Shown here: positions 1-5,715 of the stretch, piece after piece
Layout of the letters: every line of letters begins with the position of its first letter
How positions within the stretch are numbered: the first letter of the stretch is position 1
Assembly (NCBI GenBank): GCA_020350865.1
Contig: CP070726.1
Coordinates: 2,409,703 to 2,416,798 of the forward strand
Direction of reading: 5' to 3'
Length of the DNA stretch: 7,096 nt
Source of the DNA: Thermoplasmata archaeon
GTDB lineage: Archaea > Thermoplasmatota > Thermoplasmata > GCA-020350865
The notes under the pieces: model-generated
The model's input: the letters and a program-made list of their open reading frames with translations, nothing else
What the model was told of the DNA's origin: nothing
Database searches by the model: none
Position numbers and translations under genes: made by a program

Positions 1-468
1 AGGGAGGACAACAAGACCCTGGCATCCATGCTCAAAGTACCGACATCCAAGGACGGGTTCTTCCTTGAGGCCCACATGAAGCTGCGCCCACTGGATTTTG
101 CCACGGATGGCGTGTTCCTCTGCGGTGCGGCGCATTCGCCCAAGTTCGTTTCCGAGTGCATATCCCAGGCCAGCGGTGCCGCGGCAAGAGCCGCCACAGT
201 TCTCGGAAAGCAGACCCTGACAGCCGAGGGTATAGTGTCCTCTGTTGACGAGGAGCTGTGTTTCGGCTGCGGCATATGTGTTGTGAACTGTCCCTACAAT
301 GCAGTGGAGCTAAACGAAGAGGCAGCCAAGGCAAAGGTGATTGCTGCACTGTGCAAGGGCTGCGGTGTGTGCGGTGCAACATGTCCCAAGCACGCAATCA
401 GCCTGGGTCATTTCACCGATTCGCAGGTCCTGGCCCAGATCGAAGCATTCATCGAGGGGGTGGAGTGA
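1..468 (+). CDS. hdrA: HdrA-family flavin/iron-sulfur subunit, copy 1 (3' end only)
   Basis: The frame is open from base 1, so the gene begins upstream; the visible 155 residues are the C-terminal end. The first ~70 residues are the tail of an FAD (thioredoxin-reductase-like) module, with the conserved GVFLCGAAHSPK signature near residue 40. A two-cluster ferredoxin domain follows: C87, C90, C93, C97 and C118, C121, C124, C128, both CxxCxxCxxxCP. In Hdr complexes HdrA carries the bifurcating FAD, and this ferredoxin-like part is where electrons pass to or from ferredoxin. The tail matches the C-terminus of the second hdrA (about 37 of 42 residues identical over the FAD-module end), so the two are paralogues. 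Its TGA stop is followed immediately, in the same frame, by the GTG of the mvhD gene. The family call is secure; total length and N-terminal architecture are unknown. Confidence 0.93.
   Translation, partial: REDNKTLASMLKVPTSKDGFFLEAHMKLRPLDFATDGVFLCGAAHSPKFVSECISQASGAAARAATVLGKQTLTAEGIVSSVDEELCFGCGICVVNCPYNAVELNEEAAKAKVIAALCKGCGVCGATCPKHAISLGHFTDSQVLAQIEAFIEGVE
46..171 (+). repeat. Duplicated hdrA segment, copy A (partner at 3828-3953)
   Basis: Aligned by eye without gaps to 3828-3953, offset 3782 nt: about 104 of 126 bases and 37 of 42 codon products match, with most differences at third positions. It is the most similar stretch of the two hdrA C-terminal regions and marks a gene duplication. 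It is not a mobile or short-repeat element. Confidence 0.7.
456..463 (+). promoter_or_regulatory. Ribosome binding site for the first mvhD (GGGGGTGG)
   Basis: A GGGGGTGG tract lies inside the last codons of the upstream hdrA, 5 nt before the GTG at 469. It supports that GTG as the start and suggests coupled translation, because ribosomes finishing hdrA at TGA 466-468 stand directly on the next start. Confidence 0.6.
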
Positions 469-1236
469 GTGGGTGACTTCGAGCCGAGAATATTGGCCTT
501 TGCATGTAATTGGTGCTCATACGCTGGAGCCGATTTGGCAGGTGTTTCCAGGATCCAGTATCCACCCAATATCAGGATCATCAGGGTCATGTGCTCGGGC
601 AGGGTGGACCCCACCTTCGTGCTCGACGCCCTGGCCAAGGGTGTGGACGGCGTCATGGTTCTGGGATGCCATCCCGGAGACTGTCACTATATCTCTGGCA
701 ACCTCATGGCTGAGAAGAAGATCAGGTGGACCAGAGAGCTTTTGATCAAATCCGGTGTGAATCCCGATAGGCTGAAGCTCGAATGGATATCGGCCTCCGA
801 AGGCGAGCGCTTCGCACGTACAACACGGGAGTTCACAGAGCAGGTCAGAAAATTGGGGCCCATCTCCCAGGAAAGGGAGGGGATATTGCAGGACCTTCGG
901 GCGGCCCGCAACTCGGCAGCCGCGTCCAGGATAAGGATACTTGTGGGCAAGGAGAACGTGCTCTGTGAGGAAGGCAACGTGTACGGCGACAAGATGAGCC
1001 AGGAGGAATTCGATTCCTTCATGAACTCGGTTCTTGAAGATGAGGTGGTGAGGGAGAGAATAATGGTTCTGACAAAGGACGAGGCCCTGTCAGTAAAGGA
1101 GATAGCCAAGAGAATGGAGCTTACCAGCCAGGATGTGGGCAGGCATGTCATGTGGCTGAGGCAGAGGGGCAAAATGGCCCTGGCCAGAATCGAGGGACGC
1201 TCGCCTTTGTATGTTTCAGTGGGGGGTGGCCCTTGA
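469..1236 (+). CDS. mvhD: MvhD/FloxD-like [2Fe-2S] subunit with C-terminal winged-helix-like extension
   Basis: This 255-residue protein starts on GTG directly after the hdrA stop. Residues 1 to about 135 form the MvhD domain (hydrogenase delta / FlpD / FloxD family), which in Hdr complexes relays electrons between the partner oxidoreductase and HdrA through a [2Fe-2S] cluster. The conserved cysteines are C13 and C16 (CNWCSYAGAD), C42 (VMCSGR), and C67 and C72 (GCHPGDCHY). Residues about 145-255 are an added domain that the short second copy lacks. It has a charged helical linker with a GNVYG motif near residue 170, then a helix-turn-helix-like stretch at about 205-238 (LSVKEIAKRM, then VGRHVMWLRQRG) and a short beta wing. 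Similar tails occur, as I recall, on other long MvhD-like proteins; their role is not known to me, and DNA binding is only one possibility. The stop overlaps the TTG start of the next hdrA. The MvhD call is secure; the tail's function is open. Confidence 0.92.
   Translation: MGDFEPRILAFACNWCSYAGADLAGVSRIQYPPNIRIIRVMCSGRVDPTFVLDALAKGVDGVMVLGCHPGDCHYISGNLMAEKKIRWTRELLIKSGVNPDRLKLEWISASEGERFARTTREFTEQVRKLGPISQEREGILQDLRAARNSAAASRIRILVGKENVLCEEGNVYGDKMSQEEFDSFMNSVLEDEVVRERIMVLTKDEALSVKEIAKRMELTSQDVGRHVMWLRQRGKMALARIEGRSPLYVSVGGGP
1221..1229 (+). promoter_or_regulatory. Ribosome binding site for the second hdrA (GGGGGGTGG)
   Basis: The purine-rich tract ends 3 nt before the TTG at 1233. It helps choose that TTG, which overlaps the mvhD stop as TTGA, over an out-of-frame-extended ATG at 1152. 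Confidence 0.5.
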
Positions 1237-3146
1237 GCGCCAAGGAAAAGAAGGTTGGGGCCGTGCTCGTTGTGGGCGGCGGCATTTCCGGTATGCAGTC
1301 CTCACTTGATCTGGCTGAATCGGGCTTCAAGGTGTACCTACTGGAGAGAAGTCCCTGCATCGGCGGCGTAATGTCCCAGCTGGATAAAACGTTCCCCACC
1401 AATGACTGCGCCATGTGCATCATGGCCCCAAAGCTCGTGGCAACGGGTAGACATCCAAATATCGAATTGATAACAAATGCCGAAATCGACGGGCTCGAAG
1501 GCGAACCCGGGAACTTCAAGGTCTCGATAACCAAGCATCCCAGAAGGGTGGACAAGGATGCCTGTACAGGCTGCGGTGTATGTGCCAGGGAGTGCCCCGT
1601 GGAGGCCATAGACGAGTTCAACGAGGGCCTCGTGCCGCGCCCCAGTGTTCACATCAGCTATCCCCAGGCCGTGCCCCTGACCTTCATAATTGACAAGGAG
1701 AAGTGTGTCGGCTGCGGGATATGCGAGAAAGCTTGCAGAGCAAATGCAATAGTGTACGAGCAGGGAGAGGAAAGGGCAACACTCAATGTGGGCTCCATAA
1801 TCCTCGCTCTTGGATTTGACGAGTTCAATCCAACAATAAAAAAGGAGTACGGTTATGGTACCTATCCCAATGTGGTCACCAGCATCGAATTCGAGCGTCT
1901 GCTGAGTGCCACAGGCCCTACCCGCGGTATGGTTCTCAGGCCCTCCGACTACGATATTCCGCGAAAGGTGGCATTCATACAATGCGTGGGCTCGAGAGAC
2001 GAGCAGTGCGACAAGCCCTACTGCTCCTCCGTTTGCTGCATGTACGCCATAAAGGAGGCCATCATTGCCAAGGAACATACAGAAGGTCTGGAATGCACCA
2101 TATTCTACATGGACATCCGTGCCTTTGGCAAGGAATTCGACGATTACTACGAGCGGGCACAGGACGAGTACGGCATCTCGTTTAAGAGGAGCAGACCCGC
2201 AAGCGCAGTGGAGGATCCAGAAACGGGGAACATAACCCTGAGATATTTAGAGGACGGAGAGCCCAAAGAAGAGGAGTTCGATATGGTGGTTCTTTCGGTG
2301 GGCATGGAGGCGCCTAGGGACGCAAGGGTTCTGGAGAAGAGACTCGGTATCGGACTCAACGAGCATGATTTCGCCAAAACATCCATATTCGAACCCTTGT
2401 CAACCACGAGACCGGGCGTATTTGTGTGCGGTGCCTTTTCCTCACCCAAGGACATTCCAGATACTGTTGCACAGGCATCGGGAGCTGCAAGCAAGGCCAC
2501 CTCGATTATTGCATCACAGCGGGGTAAATTGATAACAAAACCCGAGCTGCCGCAGGAGAGGGATGTGCGGCTCGAAGGCCCGAGAATAGGGGTCTTTGTC
2601 TGCCACTGCGGCATTAATATCGGGGGTGTTGTGGATGTACCCGAGGTGGTGGCGTACGCCCAGACTCTGCCCAATGTGGCTTATGCGGAGCACAACCTGT
2701 ACACTTGCTCCCAGGATACGCAGGAGAGGATCAAAGAAAAGGTTGCCGAGCACAACCTCAACCGCGTCATAGTGGCCTCCTGCACCCCCAGAACCCATGA
2801 GCCCCTGTTCCAGAGCACTGTGAGAGATGCGGGATTGAATCCGTATCTCTTCGAGATGGCAAATATCCGCGACCAGTGCTCCTGGGTGCACATGCACGAA
2901 CATGATAAAGCAACAGAGAAGTCAAAGGACCTGGTGCGCATGGCTGTGGCCAAGGCCCGGCTGCTGGAGCCCCTTAAAAAGGCGACATTGGATGTGGCCC
3001 GAAGCGGCCTTGTCATAGGCGGTGGGGTTGCAGGCATGACAGCCGCACTTGGGCTGGCAAAACAGGGTTACAAGACCTACCTCGTGGAGAAAACATCAGA
3101 GCTCGGGGGCAACGTAAAGCACCTGCGCTATCTTATCTCGGACTAA
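1233..3146 (+). CDS. hdrA: HdrA-family flavin/iron-sulfur subunit, copy 2, N-terminal part up to an in-frame TAA
   Basis: These 637 residues are the first part of a double-length HdrA (about 1005 codons with the segment after the stop). The first FAD module has GGGISG at 15-20 and the HdrA signature FPTNDCAMCIMAPK near 55. Two inserted 4Fe-4S motifs follow (C111, C114, C117, C121 and C158, C161, C164, C168), then QCVGSR with C251 and the YCSSVCC element. From about 450 comes the domain that begins shorter HdrA proteins (VCHCGIN with C457 and C459, then YTCSQD and ASCTPRTHEP). A second FAD module opens at GGGVAG, 596-601, and is cut by TAA at codon 638. I chose the TTG at 1233 because protein similarity begins there, a G-rich site precedes it, and it overlaps the upstream stop; the ATG at 1152 would only translate the tail of mvhD out of frame. 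Truncated here, the protein would lack the rest of the second flavin module and the C-terminal ferredoxin domain. Confidence 0.9.
   Translation: MSAKEKKVGAVLVVGGGISGMQSSLDLAESGFKVYLLERSPCIGGVMSQLDKTFPTNDCAMCIMAPKLVATGRHPNIELITNAEIDGLEGEPGNFKVSITKHPRRVDKDACTGCGVCARECPVEAIDEFNEGLVPRPSVHISYPQAVPLTFIIDKEKCVGCGICEKACRANAIVYEQGEERATLNVGSIILALGFDEFNPTIKKEYGYGTYPNVVTSIEFERLLSATGPTRGMVLRPSDYDIPRKVAFIQCVGSRDEQCDKPYCSSVCCMYAIKEAIIAKEHTEGLECTIFYMDIRAFGKEFDDYYERAQDEYGISFKRSRPASAVEDPETGNITLRYLEDGEPKEEEFDMVVLSVGMEAPRDARVLEKRLGIGLNEHDFAKTSIFEPLSTTRPGVFVCGAFSSPKDIPDTVAQASGAASKATSIIASQRGKLITKPELPQERDVRLEGPRIGVFVCHCGINIGGVVDVPEVVAYAQTLPNVAYAEHNLYTCSQDTQERIKEKVAEHNLNRVIVASCTPRTHEPLFQSTVRDAGLNPYLFEMANIRDQCSWVHMHEHDKATEKSKDLVRMAVAKARLLEPLKKATLDVARSGLVIGGGVAGMTAALGLAKQGYKTYLVEKTSELGGNVKHLRYLISD
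3144..3146 (+). other. hdrA: In-frame ochre codon (TAA) inside hdrA copy 2
   Basis: The reading frame before and after this codon is the same, and HdrA-like sequence runs through it without a gap: HLRYLISD before, NPQEKLSGLIKEVE after. It therefore looks like a single-codon nonsense change (for instance TTA to TAA) or a base-call/assembly error, not a frameshift or a gene boundary. A CAGGAG follows at 3153-3158, but no ATG, GTG or TTG lies at a useful distance after it. Confidence 0.85.
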
Positions 3147-4250
3147 AATCCCCAGGAGAAACTCAGCGGGCTCATCAAAGAGGTTGAAGACAATAAAGAC
3201 ATCGAGGTCTTCAAGAGCACCGAGATACTGTCCATAGATGGTTATGTAGGGAACTTCAAGACCAAACTGCTCCATAAAGGCGAAGACGCTGAAATGGACC
3301 ACGGCATCGTCATCGTGGCCACGGGGGCGGACGAGTACAGGCCCACTGAATACAGGTACGGAACCGACGAGAGAATCGTAACGCAGTTCGAGTTCGAAAA
3401 GCTTCTTTCCGAGGGTAAACTGAGCCCGAAAGTAAAGGACATTGTAATGATCCAGTGTGTAGGTTCGAGAGGAGAGAAGGTCCCGTACTGCTCCAGGATT
3501 TGCTGCACAACGGCAGTGAAAAACGCCCTCAGGTTTGTCGAGGAGAACACCAAGGCCAATGTCCATATTCTATACAGGGATATCCGGACATATGGTTTTA
3601 GGGAGGATGTTTACAGGCTGGCTGCAAAAAGGGGCATAAACTTCACGCGGTTCGATGTGGATTCAAAACCACAGGTTCAAATTGTGAAAGGGCGGTTGAA
3701 CGTGAGGGTCTACGACCAGAACCTCTTGGAGAACATTCAATTGAAACCGGACCTTCTTGTTCTGAGCGTTGCCACACTCCCCGACCCCAACAACGAGGAC
3801 ATGTCAAAATCCCTCAAGGTGCCCCTGTCCAAGGACGGGTTCTTTTTAGAGGCCCATATGAAGCTGCGGCCCGTGGATTTCGCAACCGAGGGCGTGTTTT
3901 TGTGCGGCGCGGCGCACTCGCCCAAGTTTATTGACGAGAGCATCTCCCAGGCCGAGGCTGCAGTGTCCAGGGCATGCACCGTGCTCTCAAGGGAATTTCT
4001 GGAGGCCGAGGGCATTGTATCACAGGTGATTGCGGAAAAATGCAGTGGCTGCGAGACATGTATCCTGGTCTGCCCCTTCGAGGCCATTGATAAGGATGAC
4101 AAGGGAAAGGCCAAGGTAAACGAACTGCTGTGCAAGGGGTGCGGTGCCTGCGTCGCCGCATGCAGGGCCGGGGCCATCCAGCAGCGCTGCTTCGATGACA
4201 ATCAACTGCTTTCCGTAATAAGAGCTGCATTCCAGGAGGTGGGATCCTGA
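3147..4250 (+). CDS. hdrA: HdrA-family flavin/iron-sulfur subunit, copy 2, C-terminal part after the TAA
   Basis: This is the in-frame continuation of the preceding gene, residues 639-1005 of the full HdrA. The first ATG is at 3294 (318 residues from there), but clear HdrA sequence fills 3147-3293 and no ribosome site precedes 3294, so it is not a natural independent start. The segment completes the second FAD module: QCVGSR with C742, YCSRICC, a DIRTYG element, and the GVFLCGAAHSPK signature. It ends with two 4Fe-4S motifs: C937, C940, C943, C947 and C967, C970, C973, C977 (the last cysteine followed by Arg instead of Pro). Differences from hdrA copy 1 in the matching region are mostly synonymous, which indicates that this part has been under protein-level selection. 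If the TAA is real and not read through, this half is probably untranslated or depends on re-initiation; if the TAA is an error, this is simply the end of one 1005-residue HdrA. Confidence 0.85.
   Translation, partial: NPQEKLSGLIKEVEDNKDIEVFKSTEILSIDGYVGNFKTKLLHKGEDAEMDHGIVIVATGADEYRPTEYRYGTDERIVTQFEFEKLLSEGKLSPKVKDIVMIQCVGSRGEKVPYCSRICCTTAVKNALRFVEENTKANVHILYRDIRTYGFREDVYRLAAKRGINFTRFDVDSKPQVQIVKGRLNVRVYDQNLLENIQLKPDLLVLSVATLPDPNNEDMSKSLKVPLSKDGFFLEAHMKLRPVDFATEGVFLCGAAHSPKFIDESISQAEAAVSRACTVLSREFLEAEGIVSQVIAEKCSGCETCILVCPFEAIDKDDKGKAKVNELLCKGCGACVAACRAGAIQQRCFDDNQLLSVIRAAFQEVGS
3828..3953 (+). repeat. Duplicated hdrA segment, copy B (partner at 46-171)
   Basis: This is the partner of the segment at 46-171. 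It lies after the TAA in the second hdrA, and its protein sequence is conserved while silent positions have drifted. Confidence 0.7.
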
Positions 4251-4259
4251 GCACGGAGG
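4235..4259 (+). promoter_or_regulatory. Two successive ribosome binding sites before the second mvhD
   Basis: GGAGGTGG at 4235-4242 sits 4 nt before a CTG at 4247 that overlaps the hdrA stop. GGAGG at 4255-4259 sits 5 nt before the GTG at 4265. Both codons are in the mvhD frame. GTG is the ordinary choice. The first site has the same sequence and spacing as the one before the GTG at 6735, so initiation at CTG cannot be dismissed. Confidence 0.5.
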
Positions 4260-4264
4260 CTGAG

Positions 4265-4705
4265 GTGAAGACCGCAGCAGAGGAGTTCGAGCCGAAGATT
4301 TTAGCCTTCCTGTGCAACTGGTGCTCCTATGCAGGGGCCGATTTGGCAGGGGTCTCCAGGTTCCAGTATCCGCCCAACGTGCGCATAATCAAGGTCATGT
4401 GCTCCGGAAGAATCTCACCGAGAGTTGTGTTAAAGAGCTTCCAGGAGGGCGCCGATGCCGTGCTCATTGCCGGATGTCATCCGGGTGACTGCCATTATTC
4501 CAAGGGCAACTACTACACGCGAAGAAGGCTTGCAGTGCTCAAGACGCTCCTGGAGTACATGGGTATCGATCCGAGACGGTTCACTGTGAAATGGATATCT
4601 GCTTCGGAGGGCAACAAGTTCGCGGAGGTAGTAAAAAAGATAACCGAGGACGTGAAGGCCATAGGGCCCCAGAACAATCTCAAGAGAGTGATATATGATG
4701 AGTGA
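4265..4705 (+). CDS. mvhD: MvhD/FloxD-like [2Fe-2S] electron-transfer subunit, short form
   Basis: This 146-residue protein has the usual size of a stand-alone MvhD. The cluster cysteines are C17 and C20 (CNWCSYAGAD), C46 (VMCSGR), and C71 and C76 (GCHPGDCHY). The later KWISASEG motif is also shared with the first copy. About 37 of 42 residues are identical to the first mvhD around the first three cysteines, and similarity is lower toward the C-terminus. It stops soon after the common domain and lacks the winged-helix-like tail of the first copy. It should relay electrons between the iron-sulfur/NAD(P)H proteins encoded next and HdrA. The GTG start lies 14 nt after the hdrA stop; a CTG at 4247 would add six residues. 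The last codons overlap the next gene by 11 nt. Confidence 0.93.
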   Translation: MKTAAEEFEPKILAFLCNWCSYAGADLAGVSRFQYPPNVRIIKVMCSGRISPRVVLKSFQEGADAVLIAGCHPGDCHYSKGNYYTRRRLAVLKTLLEYMGIDPRRFTVKWISASEGNKFAEVVKKITEDVKAIGPQNNLKRVIYDE

Positions 4706-5702
4706 CGTGGAGGACAAGATCCGAAAAACCGCCAAAAAACTCCTGGAGGAGGGCAAGATAAAGTGCTTCATAGGGTACGAAAAGGGAGCAGACTGCTTCA
4801 GAACAAGGCCGGTAATCATCTCCGATCCAAAGGATGTTGATAAACTTGTGTGGTCCCCCACTTGCGTGAACAACCTGGCTTTGTATCTTGTGGACGAGAT
4901 GAAGAAGAAACCCAAGAGGGGCGAGACACTGGACGAAAGACCGGTTGGCATCGTTGTGAAGCCCTGCGATTCAAGGGCCATCACAGTGCTTGTCCAGGAG
5001 AACATCCTTCCAAGAGAACGGGTGTACATCGTGGGCATTCCCTGCAGGGGCAAGATAGACCCGGATAAAATGGAGCATTCCGCCTGGAAGAAGGGCCTCT
5101 CCCACAAGGCCATGTACGACATGGACATTAAAGAGGAGAAGTTGATGTTCACTGGGGAGGCCGAAGGTAAGAAATTGGCCTTCCCTCGCGAGGAGGTTCT
5201 GGCTGACAAATGCAAGGAATGCGCCCATCACAATCCCCGGGATGCCGATATGGTAATTGGGAAGCGTCTGTACAATCCCCCCACAGATAAATCAGCCAGC
5301 ATCAGGGAGCTGGAGAACCTGTCCGCAGCCGAGAGGTGGGAGTTCTGGGAGGATATGTTCGCCCGCTGCATTCTCTGCAAGGCATGCAAGGAGGTGTGCC
5401 CGCTCTGCTACTGCGAGGAATGCACAGTGGAGAAGTCAAAGCCCATGAGATGGACATCCAAGGCAGTGGACAAATCCAATAACGCCTTCTACCACCTGAT
5501 GAGGGGCATGCATCTGGCAGGCAGGTGCATCGACTGCGGCGAGTGCGAGAGGGTGTGTCCCGTAGGCATCCCCTTAAGAAAGCTCTTTAAGAAACTGGAA
5601 AAGGAGATCCAGCGCATGTACGGTTACGAGGCCGGATTGAATACTGAGGATGTACCCCTGTTTGCGACGTTCACAATGGATGATCCCGACGAATTCGAAT
5701 AA
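4695..5702 (+). CDS. FrhB-like / Flox-type protein with two 4Fe-4S motifs
   Basis: This 335-residue soluble protein has an N-terminal part resembling the FrhB/FdhB (F420 hydrogenase/dehydrogenase beta) fold family: KPCDSRA with C91, GIPCRG with C117, and DKCKEC with C173 and C176. The C-terminal part is a ferredoxin domain: C225, C228, C231, C235 followed by extra cysteines C238, C240 and C243 (CPLCYCEEC), then C278, C281, C284, C288 (ending CPVGIP). It lies between mvhD and an AsrA-like gene, the position expected of an iron-sulfur relay subunit in a Flox-like complex. I do not assign a Flox letter, because I am not certain which of the two iron-sulfur proteins is B and which is C. ATG codons at 4695 and 4698 are both possible; the weak site GAGAGTG fits either, and the gene overlaps the mvhD end. 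F420 use cannot be judged from sequence alone. Confidence 0.8.
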   Translation: MMSDVEDKIRKTAKKLLEEGKIKCFIGYEKGADCFRTRPVIISDPKDVDKLVWSPTCVNNLALYLVDEMKKKPKRGETLDERPVGIVVKPCDSRAITVLVQENILPRERVYIVGIPCRGKIDPDKMEHSAWKKGLSHKAMYDMDIKEEKLMFTGEAEGKKLAFPREEVLADKCKECAHHNPRDADMVIGKRLYNPPTDKSASIRELENLSAAERWEFWEDMFARCILCKACKEVCPLCYCEECTVEKSKPMRWTSKAVDKSNNAFYHLMRGMHLAGRCIDCGECERVCPVGIPLRKLFKKLEKEIQRMYGYEAGLNTEDVPLFATFTMDDPDEFE

Positions 5703-5715
5703 CAGAGATGAAAAA

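Noticed and set aside
1152..1232. ATG 1152 as start of the second hdrA
   Set aside because: The added residues are only the mvhD tail read in another frame. HdrA similarity begins just after the TTG at 1233, which has a G-rich site and overlaps the upstream stop.
3144..3146. Recoding of the internal stop as selenocysteine or pyrrolysine
   Set aside because: Selenocysteine uses TGA and pyrrolysine uses TAG; this codon is TAA. Flanking residues give no sign of a conserved Cys at the site.
46..3953. The repeated segments as ends of a mobile element
   Set aside because: The repeats are conserved protein-coding parts of paralogous hdrA genes with mostly silent differences; there is no transposase, inverted repeat or target duplication.
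3294..4250. Independent gene starting at ATG 3294
   Set aside because: HdrA-like residues continue without a break from 3147 to 3293 in the same frame, no ribosome site precedes the ATG, and starting there would cut through the second flavin module.
4430..5215. Long minus-strand open frame (261 codons), and a similar one at 1338-2078
   Set aside because: Both lie opposite strongly recognised plus-strand genes, show no motifs and no ribosome sites, and look like shadows of codon bias.
5650..5715. Upstream ATG 5650 for the AsrA-like gene
   Set aside because: It would overlap the preceding gene's conserved end by 53 nt. ATG 5716 has a GAGATGA site and gives the normal family length.
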